Shown: piece by piece, positions 35,750-48,953 of the stretch
Position numbering within the stretch: position 1 is the first letter of the stretch
Layout: every line of letters begins with the position of its first letter
Assembly: GCA_037953625.1 (NCBI GenBank)
Contig: CM075655.1
Location: 19,548,001-19,612,000, forward strand
Length of the DNA stretch: 64,000 nt
Source of the DNA: Crotalaria pallida
Taxonomy: Eukaryota; Streptophyta; Magnoliopsida; Fabales; Fabaceae
Reading direction: 5' to 3'
Made by a program: the position numbers and the translations under genes
Notes under the pieces: model-generated
The model's database searches: none
Seen by the model: only the letters and a program-made list of their open reading frames with translations
What the model was told of the DNA's origin: nothing

Positions 35750-35940
35750 GAAGAGCAATCGCGCGCCTGGGCGCGGCGTTGGGTGCGCCTGCGCGCGCAC
35801 CGCGCTACTGCTGGTGCGTGTTGAATAATCCGCGCGTGCCTGGGCGAGAAAATGGTGCGCCCGGGTGAGTTTTTGTCTGAGTTGCGCACCAACTTGAGGG
35901 GCTGGCGCGCCTGGGCGCTTCCTGGTGCGCCTGGGCGTGT
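35750..35940. promoter_or_regulatory. GC-rich palindromic repeats, LTR B U3
   Basis: GCGCGCCTGGGCGC-type phrases recur four or five times in an otherwise AT-rich LTR, about 370-560 bp from the LTR 5' end. This is where LTRs C and D carry TAATCGATTA pairs. The right LTR copy is at 51345-51530. Confidence 0.75.
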
Positions 35941-35964
35941 CTTGAGGGCCCTAACTTCAAAACG

Positions 35965-36049
35965 CCATAACTTTTCCGATAACCGTTGGATCTTGCCCAA
36001 ATTTTGAGACAAGCTTCCTAAAATCCTAAACTTCACATCCAACGGTGGG
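35965..36049. promoter_or_regulatory. Shared U3 block with facing MSA-like motifs, LTR B
   Basis: CCATAACTTTT then ACCGTTGGAT (35982-35991) and, 45 bp on, its exact complement ATCCAACGGT (36037-36046). The same block is at 51548-51635, 41200-41285, 48225-48310 and 61512-61597. TCCAACGGTT on the minus strand fits the plant M-phase (MSA) consensus YCYAACGGYY. Confidence 0.65.
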
Positions 36050-36310
36050 AATTGGGTTTAAAGCTACGGATATTTTATTCCAAATTTTCTTGCACTAGAT
36101 GGTTTCTAACACTTAAAGCTCCGATTTAACTCCCGATTTCACTTCTATAATTTTACTTCTTGATACCTATGCATTCTACGCAACCCCTAGTACTTGAAAT
36201 GACTGCTCACCTTGCTCCCAAAACTCTTTGAGCAATTAATCTAACCATTCACTACACTATAAACCTATTAATTCATTAATTAGGCTTGGAATTAAATTAG
36301 GGATGTTACA

Positions 36311-36330
36311 ATTCTCCCCCACTTATTGGA
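36311..36330 (-). other. Polypurine tract of element B
   Basis: On minus, AATAAGTGGGGGAGAAT lies directly before the LTR start TGTAACATCCC. The upstream phrase TTTCGGGGACGAAATTCC is the same as before element A's purine tract, an ancient feature of this lineage's pol 3' end. Confidence 0.85.
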
Positions 36331-39300
36331 ATTTCGTCCCCGAAATTCCGTTCAACATCCTTAATTGGAGAACCATCCCGAAGAAAGGGTTTCTAAGCTA
36401 TGAGACTTACTTCACTTTAGTGTTACTCCCCCACTTAGAATCGGCATACCGTTCCGCATGAGTATACCCCTAAGCTCTTGTATTCATTGAGGAGTACCGA
36501 CAAAGGTTTAATTTAGTCCGCCTCAAAGCGAAGATCCTATCGGTTTTGTAAGATCAGCTGGGTTTCTCTTCGGAATTCTACATCAAAGGTTAGAGCGGGT
36601 ACTATTACACCCTAAACACTATTACCCTCAAGGGTTGATTATACTCCAGCTCCAAAATCTAACACTTATCCTATTCCTAGGCCCTAGCCAACCACATTCA
36701 TTATTCAAGCAAGCATAGGTCATGTAATCGTCATTCAAGAGTTAAAACATACACCACAACAACTCATAATATCATATACTTCAAGTATCACATCATACCA
36801 GTTTCAAGCATACATACAAACTTCCTAGCAACATGAATTTTAAACAACGACATGACTCTACCCTACTTTCTCCTAAGTTAGTTCTTGTCTACCTTATTCA
36901 ACTTAGGGCTAACTCCTACCTCTACACACATACACATAACAATCACCACACATTTGAAAATCGGTCCAAAAAGGGGTTCGGGGAAAAGGATTTGTTCGAT
37001 TTGCAATCATAAATACATTTTCATCAATTCAATTCCCCAGTGCTATGAAAATTGCGCAAGTGGCGTCCCTGTATAAAGAAGAACATTATTATAAATTTTC
37101 AGGTCAGTCAGAGTTCCTTAAGTTCATTTAAAAATAGCACGCAAACTCCAATGACCTCAAAATTTAAAGGGACAACACCGGAACGTAACCAAAGGTTGAA
37201 TAGAGTTATCAAACCGATCAGAGCACGTTAAATTCATTTTATTTAAAACACAGATGTTGCTCCAATTAGCTTGATAGATTACATGAAACTTTGGTTCAAC
37301 CTTCGGGCATTTATGCAAAAATTTCCAAATCAATCAAGTGACCCAGCACAAAAATTTAGTTTTCTATTTTCTGTAAAAACCTTGATTTTCCGGCAACCAC
37401 CTAACCGGAACACTAATCTTTTAAATCATTGGTTTAAACAGCCACCAGATATGGAGATTTAGAATTTAGCAAAAAGATTCCATACTAGTGATGATTTTAG
37501 AAAAAACAGTTTTGCATTTATAGAACAAAATCCTTTGAAAACAGGTTCCTCCCTGGATGAAGGAACAAGGAATTTACTTGAAAATTCATTGAAACACTGA
37601 ATTAGTGCACGTCACCATAAAGAGCTACCTTTATCTAGTTTCACAAGAATCTAGATGGGGAAGTGTAATTTTGTTTCAATTGGTCAGACTCAAAGAAAAG
37701 GGATATGCCGTTACTTCAAACAAAATTAGTTTAGTAAGTTTTCAAAGTTTAGAACAATTACATTCCCTTTTTCTTCAAGTTTAAAAATTGAGTTTCGTTC
37801 CAAGTGGACTGGGGTTTGTATATGGAGAATTCCTATTTAATCGACGAGTGACTTGGTTAAAGCACATGGGTTAAATCACCGATCGGTTACTTAGAAATTC
37901 TCGCATCCTTCATCATTTTCTTAAAAATTTATCGTGTAACCTTACAATCCATTTGGAATGATTGTGGTTCGGTGCACCATCTTGAAACTCATTTTGAACA
38001 TTCATATTATCAAACAAACAATCATGATATTATTCACTCACAATACCAAGCACATAGGTAAATCAGACAATCACAAATATGTATAAGTAATAGTCCTATC
38101 TATCCTAGGATTTCACCACTACTAGCTAGTTCCATAATCTTAGCAGTTCACCAGGGACTATCTAGGATTCATACTCCTAGGAAAAACACAAAAGTGCATA
38201 ATTTGAAAGTCAATTTTAAGCATTGGCGAAACTTAAAACCATCCAAGCTCAAACATAAAGTATATGCATGTACTTAAGACATATGTATAATCAAACATAT
38301 GTAATGCACAACAATCATTTAGCTCAACACCTAGTATTTATATAGTATCATCTTGTGTGTTATATATACACATATACATGTAGAACAACACATACACATA
38401 TATATAGATATAGATGCACACCTCTACTATTATGGACCTAATCCCAAAACTTGTGCAAAGACCTACCGATTGAATTTAAACCCTTAGTTCTGCTTGAGTA
38501 ACAAAAAGAATATCTTGTCATGTATAAATCCAAGTGTTGTCACTTGGGGGTTTAAGTTCAATCGATATGAATTGCTAGGACTCCATACTTACCTTTTGTT
38601 TAGTATCAAAGTTATCGAAACTAAACTAGTGGTGGAGTTAGCTACTAATCTGATATAAAAGTTGTTTTCGTTCTTCCTGGATTCTAATCTAAGCGATACG
38701 AACTAAATCACTCGTTTAGATTAGAATCGAGCAAGAAGTTATTTTGATTCTCCTGGTTCCACCTCTAATTTTCGTCCGTTTACTTTAACGCTAAAATTAT
38801 TCCGCATATGAACATATGTCGAGAACCTTTCTATTGAGTTTGAACTGCTTCCCCAAGTTAGGCAAAAATCCTTTTATACTCGCCAATCAAATTGACGTAG
38901 TTCAGCGATTTAAATTCAATGATCGGTACTCAATGCTTATTTCACACTTGGCGTCACAGTTGTTTGAATCGAGATTAGCTATGGAATTAACCATTAGTTT
39001 AATTTTAAGCATTCTTTTCCGTTCTCTCGGATACTAGCCCAATCAATGCGACTTTAAGCACTTGATTAGATTAGCATCGAGATTCTAATTTATACAATCC
39101 ATATGGTTCCATTTCAAATCTCCATCCGACTACTCTGATACCAACTAGTTGTCAAACACATATATTCAAATCATAAACAATTAAGCATAGTGAAGCAAAG
39201 AGAAGCATATTATTGACATTAAGGTTTCATACAAAGGAAATCGCTTACAAATTCACAATAGTGTACAAACTTTTTAATTTCGGTGACTTCACCTCCCGAT

Positions 39301-39358
39301 AGATATAATGTCGGATTGGCCATTTCCAACACTACATTTAATCGGTGGTAGTAGCCCT
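36331..39358 (-). other. Interior of element B, non-coding
   Basis: About 3 kb with only short random frames and no gag, protease, RT or integrase motifs on either strand. Part of it (38420-39358) is the source-like copy of 31961-32899. Its few bases near the PPT resemble a pol tail. Confidence 0.75.
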
Positions 39359-41453
39359 TGTAACACCCTATATTATTTACCCTTAATTTCCTTTATATCA
39401 AAAATACGGATTTAAAAATTCATTTTTAATTCATGAAAATCAACCGTCAAACGGACGGAGTTTCGTTTGTTTTTCGGACATTTCAAAATCTTCCACCTGA
39501 TAAACACATTTATCTAATATCAACAGTAGCCAGCATGGCTCAAATATAGATATAAGTGCATCACATAGTTGCCCCATGGGCTCAAGTGTAAAACATCAAC
39601 GTCAAAGTGTCAGAGTGCCAGCAACAGTGCTAAGTATGCAAAACAAGAGACCATATCCGCAACTATGCCCAAAAATGAATCATAAGCAAATGCACCAAAG
39701 AAACTATCCTAAGCCTCTCACAAAGAGCATATACAGCACATATACATCAAATAATATAGAGGCTTAGGTCAAAAGAATGCATCAAATAATATAGAGGCTT
39801 AGGTCAAAAGAATGGTCATGTGTAAACTCAGCCTCGGTACCTGTGGAAATAGTAAGGAGTGAGTATTACACATAAAATGGGGAAACAGTTTCCAATTACG
39901 ACATAATGCTATACCAAGCCATACACATTTAACAATTTAATAACAATATAATAAAACTCAAGAAATCACAATTCATTATCAAAGTATTCCATTGGTTTCT
40001 CAAGTCAATCTTACCTATTCATTCTTATACATCATTTTCATAAAGTCATTTATTCCATCCACTTTAATCATATCATAATTCTTTTTAATCTATCTCTGGT
40101 CATGACCTACTGCGTCTGCACTCCTGTGCACTCACGTCTTACTGCGTCCGGGTATATATTTTTCCACTTTTCTTTTTATCCTTTATAAATAACATTCCTT
40201 CTTAATCATATTAACCAGTCCATTTTTCCAGAAAACCTCTTAACTGTTTAACAAGTACATTACTCAAAATTATTCAAAACATAACACATTTGCATTATCA
40301 AATCACCACTATTAAATCTTATAATTTAATTAGCACAATTCAACATTTTATTAATATCATCCCCATTATCCTTAATTCATACTTAATTTCCATACTTTGC
40401 CTTGGTTTATAAAATAAAATCATAACTCAAACATTTAACGAAATTAGCACTTCAATTATAAACAACACTAAGTCACATGCTTATATACCAAATATTCAAA
40501 ATAAAGCATATCATCATCTAATTAATTTTCCTATTTCATAAGCTCTAGTTATTTATTACCCTATATTATAACAACCTAAACTAACACATAACTCTTAGTA
40601 CCCATTATATGCATATTGTAAACTAAACCCCAGAGTAAGGTAATACTCACTATAACCCACTCCTTACCTCAAGCTCTTTGAATTAGAGGGAGAATTTGTG
40701 CTTGGAGCACACTTGAGAAGGTGCCACAACTCAATAGAGAGGGAGGAACCTAAAATCCATAAAATAAAGAGACAAACATTAAGCTTTTACCCACAATATT
40801 GAGGGAAATTCGTGACCCCCCTTCATGGTTTCTCTATGTTGATGCCTAAAGCTCCATGAGAGGAAGAGAGAGAGAAATTCGAATTCTTAAGGAGCGAAAG
40901 AGAAGAACAACATCAACAACCACTTACTTGGAGCAACAAGGAAGGACTTGGGGATGGACTTGGAGTGATCCTCTTGAGGATTGATTGATGAAAATGGAGG
41001 ATTTGGTGCCCTAGGAGAGAGAGAATTCGAGTTTCTCAAGAACTAAGAGGTGGACGCACCTTTATTTTTTTTTCAGCATCTACAGCCTTTAATCGATTAT
41101 TAATCGATTAAGCCATTTTCCATTTTCTGACCTTAATCGATTAAGCTGCAGTTTAATCGATTAAGCTGTTCAGTTTTGTAGTACCCAGACTTTGAATGAC
41201 CATAACTTCTTCGTTACCCGTTGGATCTTCCTCAAATTTTAAGGCAAGCTTCCTCACATATCCTACTTCACATCCAACGGTGGAATTTATGTTTTAAGCT
41301 ACCAATCTTGTTATTCTAATTTCCTAAATTCCTATGTTTTAAACCTAAGGTTGCATGCTCAATTGGCTAAGTTTCTAACTTATGCCCTCATTTCTTCTAC
41401 CCTAAGACCATCGTAACATAAATTACAATACAAATAAAGTTTGGGATGTTACA
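39359..41453 (-). repeat. Left (3') LTR of element C (2,095 bp)
   Basis: It carries one copy of the CCTACTGCGTCTGCAC unit (about 40095-40160). The leader hairpin seen in the right LTR is replaced by a ~30-bp duplication (CAAATAATATAGAGGCTTAGG, near 39750 and 39783). TAATCGATTA pairs are at 41091-41167. Confidence 0.92.
41091..41167. promoter_or_regulatory. Paired TAATCGATTA palindromes, left LTR C U3
   Basis: Four copies in two pairs (TTAATCGATTATTAATCGATTAAGC and CTTAATCGATTAAGCTGC plus TTTAATCGATTAAGC), about 290-360 bp from the LTR 5' end, directly upstream on plus of the shared U3 block. The right LTR copy is at 48113-48190. Confidence 0.85.
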
Positions 41454-41470
41454 ATTCTCTCCCACTTACC
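41454..41470 (-). other. Polypurine tract of element C
   Basis: On minus, TAAGTGGGAGAGAATT lies just before the LTR start, preceded by TTTCGAGGACGAAATTCGGG. Confidence 0.85.
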
Positions 41471-41489
41471 CGAATTTCGTCCTCGAAAT

Positions 41490-44400
41490 TCAGTTGTCCT
41501 CGAACAAGTGTGGATGAGATTGTCTGATCTTGCTTTCTAGCTCCCAAGTAGCCTCCTCCACATTGTTCCTGCTCCAAATGACTTTTACCATGCTGATCTC
41601 CTTGCCTCTTAATTGTCTCACTTGCCTGTCTTCAATCCTCACTGGTAGCACTTCAAAAGTCAAATTCTCCTTCAAAGGCAAATCGTCCAGTGTGACCACA
41701 TGAGTAGGATCATGAATGTACTTCCTTAGTTGGGAAACATGGAATACATCATGAAGCCTAGCTAAGTGAGGGGGCATAGCAATTCTGTAAGCTACCGGAC
41801 CAACCTTCTTCAAGATCTCATAAGGTCCAATAAACCGAGGAGTTAGCTTCTTGGATCTAATGGCCCTACCAATCCCTGTGATCGGGGACACCCTCAGAAA
41901 CACATGATCCCCAACATCAAACTCCAAGGGTCTCCTGCGCCTGTCAGCATAATTCTTCTGGCGATCCTGGGAAGTTTTCATCTTGTCCTTGATCATGGTG
42001 ATCCTCTCAGTTGTTTCTTTCACAATATCAGGACCTGTCAACAAATTCTCTCCTATTTGGAACCAACACAGAGGCGTCCTACACTTCCTGCCATAGAGAG
42101 TCTCAAATGGTGCCATGCCAATACTGGAGTGAAAACTGTTATTATAAGTAAACTCCATCAACGGCAGTAACTGCTCCCAACTACCAGTCTGCTCCAGAAC
42201 ACATGCTCTCAACAAGTCCTCCAGTGTCTAGATAGTACGCTCAGATTGTCCGTCTGTCTGCGGATGGTAAGCCGTACTAAATTTCAGCTTAGTACCCAAT
42301 GCCTCCTGAAGACTCTGCCAAAATCTAGACAGAAATCTCGGATCACGATCGGATACAATACTGGTAGGAACACCATGCAACTTGACTATGTCCCTGATAT
42401 ACAACTGAGTCAACTTCTCCAGAGTGTACTTCTTGTGAATCGGAATGAAATGAGCACACTTTGTGAGACGGTCCACAACCACCCAAACTGCATCACATCC
42501 TGCAGCTGTCCTAGGTAGACCCGTTACAAAGTCCATAGCTATGCTATCCCATTTCCACTCCGGGACCTCAAGTGATCGCAACGGACCACCAGGCTTTTGA
42601 TGCTCAATCTTAACTTTCTGGCAAGTAAGGCAATGAGATACATGATCTGCTACATTGATTTTCAACTTTGGCCACCAATAAATCCTTTTCAGATCTTGGT
42701 ACATTTTTGTTGCACCAGGATGGAAATTCATTTTGGTCCGATGTGCTTCCCACAGAATATCCCTTCTGATCTCGAAGTCCATGGGAACACATACCCGACC
42801 CCTAAATCGGATAATGCCATCTGAACTCTTCACAAAATCGGGCTCTTCATTTCCCGATGCCCCTTCCAACAACTTCTGTAATTCTGCATCATCAGCTTGT
42901 CTTTCTCTAATAAGACCCATCAAGTCATTAGTAACCTGCAACATTTCTAGAACAATGCTCTTATCTTTCACTTGCATGTTCAAATTGAGGTCACTGAACT
43001 CTTGGATTAACTGCATCTCCTTCACCATCAAATTGCTGACATGCAAAGTCTTGCGACTTAATGCATCAGCCACTACATTTGCTTTGCCTGGATGATACTG
43101 GAGATCGAAATCATAGTCCTTCAGAAACTCCATCCACCTCCTCTGTCTCATATTCAACTCCTTTTGATCGAAGAGATAGCGAAGGCTTTTATGATCGCTA
43201 AAGACTTCAAACTTTGAGCCATATAGATAATGCCTCCAGATTTTCAAAGCAAAAACTACAGCCGCCAACTCAAGATCATGAGTGGGATAGTTCTGCTCAT
43301 GCTGCCTCAACTGTCTGGATGCATAGGCTATGACTTGCCCTTGCTGCATCAGCACACAACCCAACCCTTGTTTTGAAGCATCACAATACACTACAAAGGA
43401 TTGAGTCGGATCCGGCAAAATCAACACTGGAGAACTAGTCAATCGCCTCTTCAACTCTTGGAAGCTCTCTTCACATTCTGGGGACCATTCAAACGGAACA
43501 CCTTTCCGCGTAAGAGTAGTCAAAGGAAGGGCTAGTTTAGAAAACCCCTCAATGAACCTCTTGTAATACCCAGCCATACCAAGGAAACTTCTGATCTCTG
43601 TGATGGACTGAGGTCTCTCCCACTTAAGCACCGCTTCCACCTTAGAAGGGTCAACCGCCACACCCTTCTCAGAAATCACATGCCCTAGAAAATGCACTTC
43701 ATTCAACCAGAAACTACACTTGGAAAACTTGGCATAAAGATGCTTGTCCTTGAGAACTTGGAGCACCGTTCTCAAATGCTCTTCATGCTCCTTCTGGCTT
43801 CTGGAATAGATAAGAATGTCATCAATGAACACAATGACAAATGAGTCCAAGTACGGCCTGAAGATCCTGTTCATGTAATCCATGAAGATAGCAGGTGCAT
43901 TCGTGAGACCGAAAGGCATCACCACATATTCAAAATGCCCATACCGAGATCTAAAAGCAGTTTTAGGAATGTCCTCCTCTCGGATACGGATTTGATGATA
44001 TCCAGATCGGAGGTCAATTTTTGAGAAAACTGCAGCTCCCCTAAGCTGATCCAACAAATCATCAATGCGTGGGAGCGGATATTTATTCTTCACCGTCACC
44101 GCATTCAACTGACGGTAATCAGTGCACATGCGAACACTTCCATCCTTCTTTTTAACAAAAAGAATAGGAGCTCCCCACGGAGAAACACTTGGCCTTATGA
44201 ACCCCTTAGCCAGAAGCTCCTCCAACTGCTTTTTCAATTCCTGCAACTCTGGAGGGGCCATTCTGTAAGGCGCTTTAGATACCGGGCCGGCACCAGGCAT
44301 TAGATCAATGCCAAATTCTACTTCTCTGGCTGGAGGTAATCCGGGAATGTCAGCTGGAAAAACATCCGGAAACTCACAAACCACTGGGAGTCTACTGATA

Positions 44401-45818
44401 TCTGATGCTTCCTCATCATTTAATGCCGACGCTGAAACTTGACAGAGAATTACTGACTTCTGGCTACAATCAAGAAGGACACGGTTCTGGGACATCCAGT
44501 CCATGCCTAGAATGATATCCAGCTTGGTTAAGGGCAAACATATCAAGTTTACTTTGAATTCCCGCTCTAATACTCGAAGAGGGCAATCCAAGCACATCAA
44601 AGATGTAACCACAGCTGAATTTGTAGGGGTAGACACAGACAATTTAAAAGGCATCTCAATAGCAGATAACTTTAATCTTTTCATGCAATTGACAGAAATG
44701 AATGAATGTGTAGCTCCACAATCAAAGAGAATGCCACATGCAACATCATTTATATGGCCAATACCTCGAATCAGCTCATCAGCATCTGTAACTTCCTCGC
44801 CATCCAGGGTATACACCTTGCCCTTCTGAGTTACCCGATTGTCACCAGCTTTCTGTACCTTGGCCACATTCACCTCTTTCTTCACTACATTTCTGGGACA
44901 ATTCATCGCAATGTGACCCGGCTGACCGCACCTGTAACAGACTATCCCACCCTTGCTCGGGTCCAGCCTCCAACAATCTCCCCTATGCTGCTTACCACAA
45001 TGTGGACAAGTCGGAATAGGACCATAGGTACTCACTACTGGGCCTGTGCTAGGCTGGGAGTAAGGACCTGGTCGCTGCACCGAACTCTTGCCCCTAATAG
45101 GACCTCCAACTTTCTGTACACTTTTGCTTCTTTTCTCAGCTGCTCGTTGTTTCCGACTCTTTTCATAAGTACTAGTCATGTTGATCAATTGAGACAGATT
45201 GGCGATGTTCTGATACTCAAAAGCCACCTTGATTTCAGAACGAAGTCCGGTCTCAAACTTGATGCACTTGGTCCTTTCATCAGCATCCCTGTAACTCCCT
45301 GCATATCGGATCAAGTCCTCAAACCTAGCAGCATACTCCCCAACACGCATGTTCCCCTGCACAAGCTGCAGAAAGGCTATCTCCTTCTCTCTACGAACAT
45401 CCTCAGGAAAGTATTTGCCGAGGAAATGGTCCTTGAACAACTCCCAAGTGATCGCCTGGTTGCTCGCCTCCAAACCCCTCTGCATCTGTTGCCACCAGTG
45501 TTCTGCTTCACTAGTCAACATGTATTGTGCTAGCAGAACCTTTTGTTCCTCCGGTGGTGCCATGGTATTCAGGATCTTTTCAATCTCCTGCAACCATAGT
45601 TGTGCCCCATCGGGATTGAACCCTCCTTCGAACTTCATCGGATCATTCTTTCTGAATCGTGCCAACCAATCGATAGCAACTGGAGCTGGTGGCTGACGAT
45701 TCATTGTTGCTGCTGTGGCTGTTGCTGCTGCTATGTTATTCCCTTGATTCTGTTGCAGCTGTACCAGTTGTTCCAGAATAGCGCGGATCCCATCATTATC
45801 GATCCGCCTACCAGCCAT
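41490..45818 (-). pseudogene. Element C gag-pol polyprotein, one in-frame stop
   Basis: One frame of 1,443 codons from ATG 45818 to the stop at 41490, broken only by TAG at 42230-42228 in the integrase region. Domains by residue: gag (about 60-220, VGEYAARFEDLIRYAG), zinc knuckle CYRCGQPGHIAMNC (294-307), aspartic protease around 366 (FDCGATHSF, i.e. DCG rather than the usual DSG) with ILGMDWM, reverse transcriptase (VKKKDGSVRMCTDYRQLN; FIDDILIYS), RNase H (YCDASKQGLGCVLMQQGQV), integrase with HHCC finger (CLTCQKVK), catalytic D (MDFVTGLP), D (SDRDPRF) and E (MEFTYNNSF), then a chromodomain-like tail (EEATWELESKIRQSHPHLF). The ATG follows the leader by a TTAAACAG splice-like junction. It is the most complete coding element in the window. 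Confidence 0.95.
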
Positions 45819-45977
45819 TCTGTTTAATCATGCATAAGGCCAACAGTTAATGCTTAATAGCATGATTAGTATTACAAACATCCTATCAATATATTCTAGA
45901 CTTTAAACTATAATTATCGATTACTCACTTGGTGAGTAATCACTGGAGTAACTCATAACTCCAATGGCCGAGGGAAA

Positions 45978-45995
45978 CTGCTCTGATACCATAAA
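45978..45995 (-). other. Primer-binding site of element C (tRNA-Met)
   Basis: Minus reading TTTATGGTATCAGAGCAG directly abuts the right LTR. Confidence 0.92.
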
Positions 45996-46427
45996 TGTAA
46001 CACCCTATATTATTTACCCTTAATTTCCTTTATATCAAAAATACGGATTTAAAAATTCATTTTTAATTCATGAAAATCAACCGTCAAACGGACGAAGTTT
46101 CGTCTGTTTTTCGGACATTTCAAAATCTTCCACCTGATAAACACATTTATCTAATATCAACAGTAGCCAGCAGGGCTCAAATATAGATATAAGTGCATCA
46201 CATAGTTGCCCCATGGGCTCAAGTGTAAAACATCAACGTCAAAGTGTCAGAGTGCCAGCAACAGTGCTAAGTATGCAAAACAAGAGACCATATCCGCAAC
46301 TATGCCCAAAAATGAATCATAAGCAAATGCACCAAAGAAACTATCCTAAGCCTCTCACAAAGAGCATATACAGCACATATACATCAAATAATATAGAGGC
46401 TTAGGTCAAAAGAATGCATCTAATCCC

Positions 46428-46455
46428 AACCCTACTCTCCCTGTGAGGGAGAGTA
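46428..46455 (-). promoter_or_regulatory. Leader hairpin in LTR C
   Basis: TACTCTCCCTGTGAGGGAGAGTA is a 10-bp perfect stem with a 3-base loop, beside the complement of GGCCGAGCAAGA. Its stem sequence differs from those of D, E and F at the same place. Confidence 0.65.
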
Positions 46456-46745
46456 ATCTTGCTCGGCCTGGTCATGTGTAAACTCAGCCTCGGTACCTGT
46501 GGAAATAGTAAGGAGTGAGTATTACACATAAAATGGGGAAACAGTTTCCAATTACGACATAATGCTATACCAAGCCATACACATTTAACAATTTAATAAC
46601 AATATAATAAAACTCAAGAAATCACAATTCTTTATCAAAGTATTCCATTGGTTTCTCAAGTCAATCTTACCTATTCATTCTTATACATCATTTTCATAAA
46701 GTCATTTATTCCATCCACTTTAATCATATCATAATTCTTTTTAAT

Positions 46746-47180
46746 CTGTCCCTGGTCACGACCTACTGCGTCTGCACTCCTGTGCACTCACGTCTTACTG
46801 CGTCCGGGTATGTTTTCATTCTCCCCTGGTCACGACCTACTGCGTCTGCACCCCTGTGAACTCACGTCTTACTGCGTCCGGGTATATTTTTCATTCTCCC
46901 CTGGTCACGACCTACTGCGTCTGCACCCCTGTGCACTCACGTCTTACTGCGTCCGGGTATATTTTTCATTCTCCCCTGGTCACGACCTACTGCGTCTGCA
47001 CCCCTGTGCACTCACGTCTTACTGCGTCCGGGTATATTTTTCATTCTCCCCGACCTACTGCGTCTGCACTCCTGTGCACTCACGTCTTACTGCGTCCGGG
47101 TATATTTTTCATTCTCCCCTGGTCACGACCTACTGCGTCTGCATTCCTGTGCACTCACGTCTTACTGCGTCCGGGTATAT
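46746..47180 (-). repeat. Six-unit minisatellite in right LTR C
   Basis: Units of about 76 bp (GGTCACGACCTACTGCGTC ... ACTGCGTCCGGGTATA); the fifth lacks a few bases at its start. The other LTR has one unit, so the array grew or shrank after integration. TGCAC..GTGCA can form a small stem. Long frames over it are periodicity artefacts. Confidence 0.95.
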
Positions 47181-48953
47181 ATTTTTCCACTTTTCTTTTT
47201 ATCCTTTATAAATAACATTCTTTCTTAATCATATTAACCAGTCCATTTTTCCAGAAAACCTCTTAACTGTTTAACAAGTACATTACTCAAAATTATTCAA
47301 AACATAACACATTTGCATTATCAAATCACCACTATTAAATCTTATAATTTAATTAGCACTATTCAACATTTTATTAATATCATCCCCATTATCCTTAATT
47401 CATACTTAATTTCCATACTTTGCCTTGGTTTATAAAATAAAATCATAACTCAAACATTTAACGAAATTAGCACTTCAATTATAAACAACACCAAGTCACA
47501 TGCTTATATACCAAATATTCAAAATAAAGCATATCATAATCTAATTAATTTTCCTATGTCATAAGCTCTAGTTATTTATTACCCTATATTATAACAACCT
47601 AAACTAACACATAACTCTTAGTACCCATTATATGCATATTGTAAACTAAACCCCAGAGTAAGGTAATACTCACTATAACCCACTCCTTACCTCAAGCTCT
47701 TTGAATTAGAGGGAGAATTTGTGCTTGGAGCACACTTGAGAAGGTGCCACAACTCAATAGAGAGGGAGGAACCTAAAATCCATAAAATAAAGAGACAAAC
47801 ATTAAGCTTTTACCCACAATATTGAGGGAAATTCGTGACCCCCCTTCATGGTTTCTCTATGTTGATGCCTAAAGCTCCATGAGAGGAAGATAGAGAGAAA
47901 TTCGAATTCTTAAGGAGCGAAAGAGAAGAACAACATCAACAACCACTTACTTGGAGCAACAAGGAAGGACTTGGGGATGGACTTGGAGTGATCCTCTTGA
48001 GGATTGATTGATGAAAATGGAGGATTTGGTGCCCTAGGAGAGAGAGAATTCGAGTTTCTCAAGAACTAAGAGGTGGACGCACCTTTATTTTTTTTTTCAG
48101 CATCTACAGCCTTTAATCGATTATTAATCGATTAAGCCATTTTCCATTTTCTGACCTTAATCGATTAAGCTGCAGTTTAATCGATTAAGCTGTTCAGTTT
48201 TGCAGTACCCAGACTTTGAATGGCCATAACTTCTTCGTTACCCGTTGGATCTTCCTCAAATTTTAAGGCAAGCTTCCTCACATATCCTACTTCACATCCA
48301 ACGGTGGAATTTATGTTTTAAGCTACCAATCTTGTTATTATAATTTCCTAAATTCCTATGTTTTAAACCTAAGGTTGCATGCTCAATTGGCTAAGTTTCT
48401 AACTTATGCCCTCATTTCTTCTACCCTAAGACCATCGTAACATAAATTACAATACAAATAAAGTTTGGGATGTTACATCCCTCGCAATTCGATTGAGTTC
48501 CTGAACTATTTGTTCGAAATTAACTAGATTTCCTTTGTATAAAACTCTAACTTTAGAATAGTCCAGAGGCTCAACATTTACGCTTTCGACTAATCGTGTT
48601 CATACCACTTAGGTTTCCTGTTTGCAATTGGGTGAATACTCAGAATATCCAATTCTTTGAATCACTAAGGGATCCTGCTTAGTTTCCAAAGAGTTCGATT
48701 CTCTTTTCGCTTTCATAAAAATTTCTTAGTTTAACACTTTTTGCTATTTACCATTTGCAAACATAAACTTATTCAGTTCATTGCAAATATACACAACCAT
48801 AGTATCAAATATATATAAATCCACTAATTATTCAGAAGTTTTCACTTGTATGGGTCTCACCTCTGGTCAAGAAGCTTGAGATGAGAGTGTCGCAACGGGA
48901 TCGAGATTACTTTCCCTCAGGTCGAAAGGAAGAAACTGCTCTGATACCATAAA

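Larger units (their letters stand above)
33371..36310 (-). repeat. Left LTR of element B (2,940 bp)
   Basis: Plus reading TGTAACACCCCG...GGGATGTTACA; orientation is minus because the PBS is on its left and the purine tract on its right. Landmarks on minus: GC-rich palindromes (35750-35940), the shared U3 block (35965-36049), (GA)n runs (35330-35370), predicted intron from donor AAG|GTAAGG (35202) to acceptor ATTTTAG (33572), and a hairpin array inside it. It is nearly identical to the right LTR. Confidence 0.92.
39359..48477 (-). mobile_element. Element C: near-intact Ty3/gypsy (Tekay/Del-like) retrotransposon
   Basis: LTRs 39359-41453 and 45996-48477 (TGTAACACCC...GATGTTACA), PBS to the left of the right LTR, purine tract to the right of the left LTR, and a gag-pol frame broken by a single stop. 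Flanks are GCCCT (39354-39358) and TCCCT (48478-48482), a target duplication with one mismatch. The intact copy of B at 32890-32905 shows the unbroken target (GTAGCCCTCGCAATT). It is the youngest visible layer of the nest. Confidence 0.94.
45996..48477 (-). repeat. Right (5') LTR of element C (2,482 bp)
   Basis: Almost identical to the left LTR except for a six-unit tandem array (46746-47180) and the leader hairpin (46428-46455). A predicted intron runs from donor GAG|GTAAGG (47690) to acceptor TTCCACAG (46497). Confidence 0.92.

Noticed and set aside
35608..35868. 86-residue frame in the GC-rich part of LTR B
   Set aside because: It lies in U3 over GC-rich palindromes and low-complexity purine DNA; the twin LTR frame has a different length because of small indels, so it is not maintained.
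44503..45827. Plus-strand frames, including one of 275 residues
   Set aside because: They are antisense shadows of the element C gag-pol frame, which has clear domain motifs on the minus strand.
46810..47215. Open frames of 119-133 residues with repeated peptide units
   Set aside because: Same artefact, from the six-unit minisatellite in LTR C.
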